Positions 1 to 8,043 of a stretch of DNA of 27,265 bases are shown piece by piece. Positions within the stretch are counted from its first letter, which is position 1. The number at the start of each line of letters is the position of its first letter. Source of the stretch: CAUZFZ01 sp963579025 (GTDB lineage Bacteria; Planctomycetota; Planctomycetia; Planctomycetales; Planctomycetaceae). The notes below the pieces were generated by a model. That model was not told where the DNA came from. It did not search any database and was given only the letters and a program-made list of their open reading frames with translations. The stretch spans positions 1 to 27,265 of the forward strand of contig CAUZFZ010000144.1 in assembly GCA_963579025.1 (NCBI GenBank), read 5' to 3'. A program made the translations under genes and the position numbers.

Positions 1-213
1 CTGGTACTCAGTGCCGGCCGACGTCATCTGATACTCTTGCGTGTTGACTCCATTGGGCAGGTAAATGAACACGCTGCGTCGCGGTCTCGGTCGCTGTTTG
101 GCAGCCAGCAGCGGCTTCATGCAGTCCAGCAAAGGCAGCGCCAACGAGACTCCCAATCCACGCAGGACATGCCGCCGATTGAGCAGCCAGTTCTGAGCCA
201 GAAAGTTTGACAT
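1..213 (-). CDS. DUF1552 family protein, N-terminal part (runs off the left edge)
   Basis: The reading frame starts at an ATG at 213 and is open for 71 codons to the window edge, so only the N-terminus is visible. An AGGA ribosome-binding site lies about 8 bases upstream. The protein begins MSNFLAQNWLLNRRHVLRG and continues with a hydrophobic LGVSLALPLLDCM stretch, which is a twin-arginine-type export signal. It then has RSVFIYLPNGVN, the start of the DUF1552 domain. The second DUF1552 gene at 25422-26756 has the same opening (LNRRTLLRG, then FFFGNGV), which supports the call. DUF1552 proteins are exported planctomycete proteins of unknown biochemical role, usually encoded beside DUF1592-type cytochrome proteins. 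Here the neighbour upstream on the same strand is instead a gene remnant at 324-608. Confidence 0.85.
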   Translation of the reverse strand, partial: MSNFLAQNWLLNRRHVLRGLGVSLALPLLDCMKPLLAAKQRPRPRRSVFIYLPNGVNTQEYQMTSAGTEYQ

Positions 214-323
214 GTTACGTTTCCTGTCTGGAGTTCAATGCAACGCCCCGGCGTTCGGCCCGTGAATTCGATGACGCGCTCTCTCTCAAGTGTAGGTTGC
301 GGATTGAGTGACAGCGACTTCTG

Positions 324-608
324 TCATTCGCGCAAACAACGAGACGCATCATGTGCGTGCTCTTTCCGTGTTAAGTGTGCCACCCGGATCGGCAGGTTGG
401 CCTGTTTGCCATCGCTGCCTCTGACCATTCGCGGCGCACGGACATAGACGATGTCGTAGCCGTACTTGACCGACTTGTCCGTCGAGATATGGGGTGGGTT
501 GACGCCAGGCGTTCGGGGAACTTGCTCCGCCGCTGTGCAGTTCGCCCATGATCCGAACAGAACTGCCAACAAGACCACGAACAGCCGATCGCAGTTGTCT
601 GAATTCAC
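324..608 (-). pseudogene. Truncated remnant of a hydrazine-synthase-alpha-like (HzsA-related) secreted protein
   Basis: The likely start is the GTG at 608, with an AAGGA site about 8 bases upstream. The product is about 94 residues: a signal peptide (LFVVLLAVLFGSWANCTAA), then VKYGYDIVYVRAPR, and a stop at 324. From memory of the family, YDIVYVRAPR is typical of the N-terminus of planctomycete proteins annotated as HzsA-related, which run to many hundreds of residues. After about residue 80 the sequence becomes basic and loses resemblance, and only 110 bases separate the stop from the next gene, so the rest of the protein is absent. I read it as a deletion remnant. A short functional secreted protein is possible but less likely. 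The resemblance does not imply anammox metabolism, because these relatives are widespread in non-anammox planctomycetes. Confidence 0.55.
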
Positions 609-770
609 GTTGCTTTTCCTTGTCGGGTCGTCGCTGGGCACAGGGGGAATGAGTACGCGGACATTTCTCGTCGGGCTGCGTTGTAGTCGACGATGTACTC
701 GATGAGTCAGCCCGGACCACGACACCCAGACCGACACGTCACGCCCGCACGGTTCCATAGCGAGACTGAA

Positions 771-1604
771 TCATGGCAGCCGCTCAATTCCCCGATCATT
801 GCCGATAATCAGCTCGTATCCCCCGGTTTGCGACACATGTCGCCAGAACTGTGTCAACTTCAACCGGTAACCCAGCGACCGCGATTTATCACTGACCAGG
901 TAGCCGCGATACACACCCTTCTTGAAGGGCTCGGCAGCAATCGTCTTGATTGCCGAGTCTTCGAGTAGATGCCGCACTTCCACCAGCCGCCGTGCGCGGT
1001 CCGGGCTGGATGTATTGGCCGGCAGCCAGCCAGAGACCCAGAATGAGTTCTTCTGGTCGACGTACGAGCGGGTCACAGGGCGGTCCATAATCCCCTCGAT
1101 GTACTTGCCGTTTTTGTCTTTACGCCACGGGTGGAACCAGTTGTTGACGTACAACGGTTTGCCCGCCTCGCCGTCATTCCGGTGTGGTTCCGTGATCAGC
1201 AGCGCCGTGATTGTGCCTTCTGGTGGCAGGACCTTCTTATGAAACGTCGCCGGAATGCGGTCCACCGCCCGCACACCAAGCAACCGGATGCGGCAGCCAT
1301 CCGCCAGCGACTTGTGATCCACACGCACGTACGTTGGCCCCAGCCGAAGTACTTCAAACGGTGTGCTCCCACGAGAGATGACGAACCACTCCCGGTTCTC
1401 ACCGTCCGGTTGGAACTGGAAACAGAAGTCGATGCCTCCCACTCCCGCTTCTTCAGCGGGCAGCAACTCAAGTCCGCGCACGGTGCCCGAAGATTCGATG
1501 TAGGGTTCGGGAAGCGCAGTCAGCTCAGCCTCCTGAGCTGCGAGACGTGTGCAAATCGTCGCCCACACAGTGGCACACAGTACAACTTTGCTGGTTGGAT
1601 TCAC
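771..1604 (-). CDS. Secreted protein of unknown function
   Basis: This is an uninterrupted 277-residue frame starting at GTG 1604. The codon just before it is TAA, so no earlier start is possible; no good ribosome-binding site is visible. Residues 1 to about 23 (KVVLCATVWATICTRLAAQ) form a Sec signal peptide, so the product is probably periplasmic or secreted. I recognise no domain. The mature part is rich in Trp, Tyr and charged residues (for example FHPWRKDKNGKYIEG and NSFWVSGWLP) and has no cysteine pair beyond two isolated Cys, no heme motif and no transmembrane segment after the signal. It is followed on the same strand by the HzsA-like remnant after about 160 bases, and is divergent from the esterase at 1803. 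Function cannot be assigned from sequence alone. Confidence 0.75.
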   Translation of the reverse strand: MNPTSKVVLCATVWATICTRLAAQEAELTALPEPYIESSGTVRGLELLPAEEAGVGGIDFCFQFQPDGENREWFVISRGSTPFEVLRLGPTYVRVDHKSLADGCRIRLLGVRAVDRIPATFHKKVLPPEGTITALLITEPHRNDGEAGKPLYVNNWFHPWRKDKNGKYIEGIMDRPVTRSYVDQKNSFWVSGWLPANTSSPDRARRLVEVRHLLEDSAIKTIAAEPFKKGVYRGYLVSDKSRSLGYRLKLTQFWRHVSQTGGYELIIGNDRGIERLP

Positions 1605-1743
1605 TTAGGTCAGCCTGTTGAAGGAGAGGCAGGGACAGACGTTAGCAGCGCGCTTGCGACAATGTCGTGTCGCCGCTCACAGGCAAGTCATAGTACCCGG
1701 AATGTCAAACCGCATGTAAAACGACAGTGCGGTCACTCGCCTG

Positions 1744-1753
1744 CGGTCGCGAC
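1744..1753. promoter_or_regulatory. Perfect 10-base palindrome in a divergent intergenic region
   Basis: GGTCGCGACC reads identically on both strands and sits about 50 bases before the esterase ATG at 1803, between divergently transcribed genes. It could be an operator half-site pair. In GC-rich DNA such a palindrome can also occur by chance, and I see no second copy nearby. Confidence 0.15.
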
Positions 1754-1802
1754 CTTCTGAGTTTTCCGCTGACAAGACACAGACAGCTAAGAGATTTGAA
1801 TC

Positions 1803-2774
1803 ATGCAGCACCGATCAGCACTGGTGGTCACATTCATTCTGGTTATCGCCAGCTCATCAGCCACCCGAGCGGCCGACGACGCGCCCGATCCACTATTTGA
1901 TTTCCAGGCAATCGAAAACGAACCGCTGAACGCCAAAGTGCTCGAAGAAACGAAGACGGGCGACGTGGTGATCCAGCGCGTCGAATTCGACGGCCCAAAG
2001 ATGGACGGCAAGCCAGTTCGCGTGTTCGGTATTCTGGCGTTTCCCGCGGGCGGCACGAAACTGCCGGCAGTCTTCTGGAGCCAGAACGGGATGGCTCCTG
2101 CGGGAGAGTTCTTTCCCACTTATTATGCTCGGCACGGATACGCCTGTTTGAACGTGACACTGGATCACAACGTGTGGAACTCGTTCGCTCCGTTCGACAC
2201 CACTGAGCCCAGAACCGGTAACCTGACGCAACTCGCCATCGTGCAAATGCGGGGCATCACCTACCTGAGCAGCCGGCCGGAAGTGGATGCCGATCGTATT
2301 GGAGTTGCCGGCGGGTCGTATGGCGGTTTCTTCGCCACGCTGATTGCCGGAGCAGATCGACGCGTAAAGGCGGGGATGTCTTTCTTCGGGGCTGGCAGCC
2401 ATCACCTGGGCACCAATCTGCCGCAATTCACTGGTCTGAAGACGGCAGACGATGTCGAAGTCTGGAAGAAAACGATCGATCCCACTTGGCGACTGCGTCG
2501 CCGCGCCGTTCCGTTTTTGTGGGGCGTTGGCTCGAACGATCACTGGTTCCACTTACCGGCCATCTTCGACACGTATCGTCAATCGAGCGGCGAGAAGCGA
2601 CTGGCCGTCGCTGTGCCATGGGGTCACGCGGGTCCAGCCAACATGGACAATCAACTGCTCAATTGGCTGGATATTTACCTGAAGAAGTCACGTCCTGCGT
2701 TAAATCAACCTGGTGCTTTACAAATCGAAGCACGCGACGGCCGATCTGTTCGGGCAGTTCGACTGGACCGGTGA
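1803..2774 (+). CDS. Secreted alpha/beta hydrolase, acetylxylan-esterase-like, catalytic part (frameshifted from 3' part)
   Basis: The ATG at 1803 opens a protein with a signal peptide (residues 1 to 24, ending SATRA/AD). The domain is an alpha/beta hydrolase. The nucleophile elbow GGSYGG places Ser172, the acid is probably Asp246 in GSNDHW, and the catalytic His is probably His275 in WGHAG. The order and spacing fit the acetylxylan esterase / dipeptidyl-peptidase-like fold, so the likely reaction is hydrolysis of ester groups on carbohydrates outside the cytoplasm. The frame ends at a TGA at 2772-2774 soon after IEARDGRSVRAV. The coding sense then continues in the next frame as FDWTGENKL and on to 3513. 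The catalytic domain is complete, so this half might fold alone, but the gene appears to have lost its original C-terminal module through a one-base insertion or two-base deletion near 2750-2760. Confidence 0.8.
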   Translation: MQHRSALVVTFILVIASSSATRAADDAPDPLFDFQAIENEPLNAKVLEETKTGDVVIQRVEFDGPKMDGKPVRVFGILAFPAGGTKLPAVFWSQNGMAPAGEFFPTYYARHGYACLNVTLDHNVWNSFAPFDTTEPRTGNLTQLAIVQMRGITYLSSRPEVDADRIGVAGGSYGGFFATLIAGADRRVKAGMSFFGAGSHHLGTNLPQFTGLKTADDVEVWKKTIDPTWRLRRRAVPFLWGVGSNDHWFHLPAIFDTYRQSSGEKRLAVAVPWGHAGPANMDNQLLNWLDIYLKKSRPALNQPGALQIEARDGRSVRAVRLDR

Positions 2775-3513
2775 AAACAAATTATCGAAAGCCGAACTGG
2801 TTGTGAGCTACGGCCCCGCGACACCGTGGCATCAATGGGTCCACCGCAGCCATTTTTCGTTTCCCGCCGCAATCTCGGAGGAACGCGCATCCTGCGAGAT
2901 TCCCGTCCTCGATCCGAAGCTCGCCGTCATCGTCTTTGGGATTCTGACTGACGAAAACGGCGCGATGGTCACGACGCTCCCGCAAGTGCTGCAGCCGGCC
3001 GCTCTCGGGATCAGACAGGGTTCGTTGAACAACGGCGTGCTGAACGGCTTTCCACAGGGAGACTTTGAGGCAAACGACGTGACGTTCTTCCAGCGTTCCG
3101 GTTTACCATTCGGGGCGACCGACACGGCGGAAAAGCACACGGGCCAGCAAAGCGTCCGGCTCGCCGCCGACCAGAAGGTTGCATTCAAGCTCTTCCATGT
3201 TCCAACACGATCGCATCGGCTTCGCCTGTACCTGAAGACGGACCAGGCAGCGGATGTGTCGATACAGGTTCGCGCGATACATCCACAGAACTATCACAGC
3301 GATGTGGTACGACTGCAGCGAAACCCCAAAGAGACCGGGAAATCAGCACCACCGACGTTTGAAATGAAGGCCACGACGACAAACCGGTGGCAGCCCTTCA
3401 CGCTGGCATGCCCATACGCCGGCGAATCGATAGCCGGATACGAAATGGTGATCACAGCGCCCGCCGATCGGACGTGCTGGATTGATACCGTTCGATTTAA
3501 ACCTGAATCATGA
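2713..3513 (+). pseudogene. C-terminal part of the frameshifted esterase, beta-sandwich module
   Basis: This frame overlaps the end of the esterase frame and has no independent start with a ribosome-binding site; a GTG at 2713 is formally possible. Coding sense probably begins near 2756 (FDWTGENKLSKAELVVSYG), in the position where secreted planctomycete esterases continue after their catalytic domain. The first part up to about 3030 is an Ig-like accessory segment. From about 3060 to 3513 there is a domain of beta strands with the pattern LRLYLKTDQAADVSIQV ... RWQPFTLAC ... CWIDTVRF, typical of jelly-roll carbohydrate-binding-like modules. It is not recognised as a known CBM family. Together with 1803-2774 it would make one protein of about 569 residues. 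The gene converges on the nucleoside-hydrolase-like gene. Confidence 0.6.
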
Positions 3514-3585
3514 GCGTGGCCAGCTGCAGTCGCCGCGACAGAGCCGACACGCGTGATGGCAAACTCAGGGCCCACTGGAACGCTG

Positions 3586-5475
3586 CTACTCAGCCCGTTC
3601 GAAGATCAGGACATCGTCAAGTAGTAGGGTCGCGTCTTTCGGAAGGATGAAGCGAAGCTCGTCGATGGCAGTCAGTTCTGTTGTGGCGAACTCGACTGTT
3701 TTCCCACTCCAGCGATTCGGTTCCAATTCCGTCGCCATCGCCGTTTGAACTTCACCGCTCTTGCTGTTCAGTAGCTGGACCTGGATAGCTTTGGCTCCCT
3801 TGACTTGATAGCGAAATGACACCGCCGTCTTCGGTCCCACTCTGCGCAGCCCGCGAAGACCGAGTCGGATCCATGGCTTCCCGGTTTCCGGATTCTCAAC
3901 GGACTGAACAGCTCGCCAGAAGTTGCCTGCGTCGGGGACCAGTACAAAGTCGCCAGGCCAGTGCTGGCCCTGTTTGCCTGTGTCGAAGATGCCCGTAAAC
4001 AGAATGCGTCTGGGAAACGGCTGCCTTTGATCCTTTCCGCCCGCGTCGTAAAGCAAGACATCGTCGATCAGGATCTGCGCATTGGGGTCGATGTAGAACT
4101 GGATATCGTCGATGCGTTCGTTTTCACCGAGCGGCCCGCCTGTGCCGTCGGGGCGACGGGCCTGCGTCATGTCCACCGTGGCCAGTTGCCACTTCTCCTG
4201 AGGAAGACCTTTGACAACAAGTTGTCGGTGATAGCCATTGGTCAGGCTGTAGATTTGCACGCGAATGGTATCGGTGCCTTTCAACCAGTAACGAAATCTC
4301 AGCCGCGTGTTCCTTCCCATCGGCGGACCGGGAACCGGGTTGAAGATCACGGCCGAGTACATCTGCCGCGACTGCATCAGCAGATCGTCGAAGTCATGTG
4401 TCAGAACGCCGCGACACGCTCGCTTGCTTCCAGCGGGCAGTAGCTCGGTTTCGGGTTTTCCGCTCATCCACCAGAAACGCTCGATGTCGTTGTCGAAGTC
4501 TTCGGCGACATGCACACGGTGTGGCATAGTGTTGTCCTGAATCACACGGCTCGGTGCGTCCTTTGGCGCAACCAGCGAGGACATGCGCGTCACATACCAG
4601 TTTGCGAACTCGCCCGGCTCAACGGACGTCACAACTCGCGCGTTTGACTCGGACCCCGCGACCTTTGTCAGCTTGCCTTGATCGTCAACTGTGATCGCTT
4701 GCCGTTCAATTCGGGCAAGCTGTTCGTCAATGCACAATGCGACAGCGAAAGCCTCTCCGAGCGGCGGTTGGTGACGGTCCCACATCTGATACATGGTTTC
4801 GACCTGCCTCGTGAGAGGCGTGCCGGGACTGAAGACTCGCGTCACTCTGGCATCGTCTAACTGCAAATTACTCGACGCGGCCTCTGATATGACGAGCAGT
4901 GGAACACGCGACGACAACACTTTTCGGGCGGCGACCACGTCCAGAGAGATGTTCTTTTCCAGCAGGACGATTCTGCGAATCAACTTTGTGGCATCGCCAT
5001 GTGTTTCAATCAGCCGGGCCAGATTCGTAAGCGGACCGAGCGCCGCAACCGTGACCTGCCCCGACTGCTGTTTGAGACGCGCGAAGAGGAATTCGACCGC
5101 CGACTGTTTTTCCGGTTTGGTGGTGCGATTAAAGATCGGATCGGGGTGATAGTAGTATTTCTGTTGATCGGTAATCGGTCGCGACGACTGCGGTTTCGCT
5201 CCGGCAGCCACGCGAGTGTGTCGACGCCCGGTCACGGTCAGAAACCGGCACATCATCATGGCCCTGTTGTGCGTGTCATCTCCGACAGTCGTAATGCCGC
5301 GCACGTCCAGCTCATAGCTGCCGAACGCGAGGCCGAGAGCGAAGGCGTCGTCGATGCCCGTGCCGATGTCGGTATCAATAAGAATCGGCTGCCGATCGCT
5401 CGCGCTGGTGCCACCGGTCAAGAGAAGGAAAAATGAAACGATGGCCTTCGAGAGAATATGGTGTCGACCAGTCAT
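3586..5475 (-). CDS. Secreted nucleoside-hydrolase-like protein with two C-terminal beta-sandwich repeats
   Basis: The 629-residue frame has a signal peptide (residues about 10 to 25, IVSFFLLLTGGTSAS). Residues about 30 to 300 are an inosine/uridine-preferring nucleoside hydrolase domain: the N-terminal metal motif is DTDIGTGIDDAFAL (34-47), GPLTN is at 147-151, and N175 with D179 fits the conserved N-x-x-x-D after the central strand. Family members cleave the N-glycosidic bond of ribonucleosides using a Ca2+ held by these Asp residues. Two points are unusual. The loop usually reads DTDIGTDIDD in secreted relatives, with Gly here. The C-terminal His-Asp site (HDPLAVA in classic enzymes) reads GEAFAVA at 240-246, so the catalytic His is missing. 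Residues about 320-480 and 490-629 are two related modules, each ending in a strand of the type ILIDDVLLYD / LLLDDVLIFE. Activity is therefore uncertain. Confidence 0.8.
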   Translation of the reverse strand: MTGRHHILSKAIVSFFLLLTGGTSASDRQPILIDTDIGTGIDDAFALGLAFGSYELDVRGITTVGDDTHNRAMMMCRFLTVTGRRHTRVAAGAKPQSSRPITDQQKYYYHPDPIFNRTTKPEKQSAVEFLFARLKQQSGQVTVAALGPLTNLARLIETHGDATKLIRRIVLLEKNISLDVVAARKVLSSRVPLLVISEAASSNLQLDDARVTRVFSPGTPLTRQVETMYQMWDRHQPPLGEAFAVALCIDEQLARIERQAITVDDQGKLTKVAGSESNARVVTSVEPGEFANWYVTRMSSLVAPKDAPSRVIQDNTMPHRVHVAEDFDNDIERFWWMSGKPETELLPAGSKRACRGVLTHDFDDLLMQSRQMYSAVIFNPVPGPPMGRNTRLRFRYWLKGTDTIRVQIYSLTNGYHRQLVVKGLPQEKWQLATVDMTQARRPDGTGGPLGENERIDDIQFYIDPNAQILIDDVLLYDAGGKDQRQPFPRRILFTGIFDTGKQGQHWPGDFVLVPDAGNFWRAVQSVENPETGKPWIRLGLRGLRRVGPKTAVSFRYQVKGAKAIQVQLLNSKSGEVQTAMATELEPNRWSGKTVEFATTELTAIDELRFILPKDATLLLDDVLIFERAE

Positions 5476-5612
5476 GTGTTGAGTTTCCCGGAACGAAATT
5501 CAAGAGGACGATTCAGAATCGGAAGTGAGAGCATTGCTGCTTTCAGCTGTAGCAAACATCCCGTGGCGAGTCCTGCGCGTGATTCTGGCAGGCAGCCGAC
5601 GCAGATAGAACT

Positions 5613-5629
5613 AAAGCGTTACGCTTTTT
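5613..5629. terminator. Short hairpin with T-run in a divergent intergenic region
   Basis: AAAGCG (5613-5618) and CGCTTT (5622-5627) form a perfect 6-bp stem with a three-base loop, followed by further T residues. It looks like a small intrinsic terminator on the plus strand. It lies between two divergent genes, so it would end neither of them. It may attenuate a leader transcript of the 5726 gene or be a fragment of an intergenic repeat. Confidence 0.25.
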
Positions 5630-5725
5630 CATGGTCGCGGCGGGCGTCTGAGAGACCTTGAGAAAAGTACTCCCGCGCCCCTGAAGCTGCTACGAAGTTT
5701 CGTGAACTGCTCTAAAGAGGGCTCC

Positions 5726-7996
5726 ATGCGAACAATCGGTCAGTGCGTCATCATTCCTCTCGTCCTGTCGACAGGGGCCTTCGGTCTCCTTTCCGCCACC
5801 GGCGACGATGATTCAGGAACCGGCTCGTTCGACGTCACGAAGCGAGTTCTCTGGAAGACGTCCCGTGTCGCTGGTTCACCTGAACCACCTTCGCCGTACC
5901 GTGTGCGCCGTGTGTTCGCAGAACTTCAGGTCAAGCAGCCGATTAGCGTTGAGCACGAGCCGGGCACGAACAATCTGTTGCTTGTGCATCAGGAGATTCC
6001 ATGGGTCGGAAAGGGTCGCGTCCTGCGTCTGTCCGAGAGGAGCGACGGCAGTGAGGTCGACGTGCTGCTGGACACAAATCGCACGCTCTATTCACTGGCC
6101 TTTCATCCGAAGTACGAGACCAACGGTTACCTCTACGTTGGCAGCAACGGGCCGGTCACGGAAGAGGACAAGGATATTCCCGGCCGGCGGTTTCGCCCGG
6201 GGGCAAAGAAGAAGAGCTCAATTATCCGTTATACGGTTTCTCGGAAGCCCCCTTTTGAAATCGATCCGCAGTCTGAGCTGGTCATCGTTGAGTGGCCGTC
6301 CAACGGTCACAACGGAGCGGGTGTCGCGTTTGGGAATGACGGGATGCTTTACGTGACTTCGGGTGACGGCACGTCCGATTCCGACGTTGATCTGGCTGGT
6401 CAGGACTTAACGCGACTTCTGGCCAAGGTGCTGCGCATCGATGTGGATCATTCGGGAGAGGAACGACCTTACTCGATTCCCGATGACAATCCGTTCGTGG
6501 GCTCCAAGGATGCTCGGCCGGAAACCTGGGCCTACGGTTTTCGTAATCCATGGCGACTGCACATTGATCCGGAGAGCGGTGACATCTGGGTCGGGCAGAA
6601 CGGTCAGGATCTGTGGGAGCAGATTTACCTGGTGCAGCGAGGAGCCAATTACGGCTGGAGCCTGTTCGAAGGAGGCCGTCCTTTTCAGCCGGACCGCAAG
6701 CCGGGCTCCACCCCGATCTCACGACCAATCGTCGAACATCATCACTCCGAAGCCCGCTCGCTGACGGGTGGTGTTGTCTATCAAGGTGAGCGTTTGCCGG
6801 AGCTGCGTGGAACATATCTCTACGGCGACTGGTCGACGGGGAAGATCTGGGGGCTTCGCCACGAGCGAGGAAAGGTCACCTGGCACCGTGAACTCGCTGA
6901 CACGCCGCTGCAGGTGGTGGGTTTTGGTACGGACTCGCAGGGGGAACTGTTGATCGTTGATTACGGTGGTGGCTTATACCAACTCGCAAAGACGCCGGAA
7001 TCCCAGCAACCGAAAACGGAATTTCCCATACGTCTGAGCGAGACGGGGTTATTCGCATCGGTGCAGGACCACCGCATGCATCCCGCGTTGATCCCCTACT
7101 CCGTGAATGCCCCGTTGTGGTCAGATGGTGCTGACAAGGACCGCTGGATTGCGTTGCCGGATGAAACGCGGATGCAGTTCAAGTCGAAGGGCGGTTGGGA
7201 ATTCTCCGACGCAGCCGTGCTGGTGAAGACATTCTCGCTGGAACTGGAGAAAGGAGTTACGGCGTCGCGGCGGCGGATCGAGACGCGACTTCTCACCAGG
7301 CAGCAAGGCCAGTGGCATGGGTACACCTACGTCTGGAACGACGAACAGACGGACGCCGCGCTGGTCGAGTCAAGCGGGCGGGACGTGAAGCTGGTCATTC
7401 GCGACTCGGCAGTTCCCGGTGGTGAGCGTGTTCAGACCTGGCGACTTCCCAGCCGGGCCGAGTGCATGGTCTGCCACAGTCGCGCGGCTAACTTCGTGCT
7501 TGGTCTCAGCGTCCTGCAAATGAATAGACGGCACGATTATGGCACCACCTCCGATAACCAGCTCAAAGTGCTCAAGCAGCTGGGAGTCTTCACCGGTGAC
7601 ACGCGGCCCGGGAATCCTCAGGACCACTCGCGGCTGGTCGATCCCTACGACGCTCGGGCGGATCTGACCATGCGGGCTCGTTCGTACCTGCACGCGAACT
7701 GTTCCCAGTGCCACGTCGTCGCTGGCGGAGGCAACTCGCAGATCAACCTGGCCTTCGCCGCCAGTCTGGCTGGGACGAAACTGATCGATACGCTGCCGCA
7801 GCACAGGAGCTTCGGCGTGCCGGGAACCACGCTGGTCAAGCCAGGTCATCCGAACAAGTCAATTCTCTACCAGCGTACAACGCGCCGTGGAAAGGGCCAG
7901 ATGCCACCATTGGCAACCTCGCTGGTCGATCGTCGCGGCGCACAGCTCTTGTTTGACTGGATCAACAGCTTGTCGGTGCGAAGCGATGTACCGTAG
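5726..7996 (+). CDS. PQQ-dependent sugar dehydrogenase fused to a diheme c-type cytochrome domain
   Basis: I chose the ATG at 5726 because it has an AGAGGG site 6-7 bases upstream and starts a signal peptide (MRTIGQCVIIPLVL). A GTG at 5702 would add eight residues before the signal. Residues about 55-425 form the glucose/sorbosone-type PQQ beta-propeller, with SNGHNGAG near 193, SGDG, ETWAYGFRNPWR near 267-277 and GANYGW. Residues about 430-756 carry two heme c sites, CMVCH (580-584) and CSQCH (659-663), and a downstream GQMPP with Met726 as a likely axial ligand. The middle stretch YSVNAPLWSDGADKDRW resembles SO2930/HNE_0200-type diheme cytochromes. The predicted role is periplasmic oxidation of an aldose or sugar, with electrons passed directly from PQQ to the attached hemes. 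It is followed after 47 bases by the thioredoxin-like gene, probably in one transcript. Confidence 0.88.
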   Translation: MRTIGQCVIIPLVLSTGAFGLLSATGDDDSGTGSFDVTKRVLWKTSRVAGSPEPPSPYRVRRVFAELQVKQPISVEHEPGTNNLLLVHQEIPWVGKGRVLRLSERSDGSEVDVLLDTNRTLYSLAFHPKYETNGYLYVGSNGPVTEEDKDIPGRRFRPGAKKKSSIIRYTVSRKPPFEIDPQSELVIVEWPSNGHNGAGVAFGNDGMLYVTSGDGTSDSDVDLAGQDLTRLLAKVLRIDVDHSGEERPYSIPDDNPFVGSKDARPETWAYGFRNPWRLHIDPESGDIWVGQNGQDLWEQIYLVQRGANYGWSLFEGGRPFQPDRKPGSTPISRPIVEHHHSEARSLTGGVVYQGERLPELRGTYLYGDWSTGKIWGLRHERGKVTWHRELADTPLQVVGFGTDSQGELLIVDYGGGLYQLAKTPESQQPKTEFPIRLSETGLFASVQDHRMHPALIPYSVNAPLWSDGADKDRWIALPDETRMQFKSKGGWEFSDAAVLVKTFSLELEKGVTASRRRIETRLLTRQQGQWHGYTYVWNDEQTDAALVESSGRDVKLVIRDSAVPGGERVQTWRLPSRAECMVCHSRAANFVLGLSVLQMNRRHDYGTTSDNQLKVLKQLGVFTGDTRPGNPQDHSRLVDPYDARADLTMRARSYLHANCSQCHVVAGGGNSQINLAFAASLAGTKLIDTLPQHRSFGVPGTTLVKPGHPNKSILYQRTTRRGKGQMPPLATSLVDRRGAQLLFDWINSLSVRSDVP

Positions 7997-8043
7997 GTTT
8001 GCCATGCGCGTTGAAAATGTCTTGCTGAACCCGGAGAACGACC

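Noticed and set aside
324..608. Anammox metabolism suggested by the hydrazine-synthase resemblance.
   Set aside because: Related proteins are common in ordinary planctomycetes, the fragment is truncated, and no other anammox gene is present.
324..758. The longer 144-residue version of the HzsA-like fragment starting at 758.
   Set aside because: The extra 50 residues have no family resemblance and would bury the signal peptide; GTG 608 has a ribosome-binding site and sits directly before the signal.
2713..2774. Programmed ribosomal frameshift joining the two esterase frames.
   Set aside because: I see no slippery heptamer or homopolymer at the junction; a simple indel or assembly error is the more economical reading.
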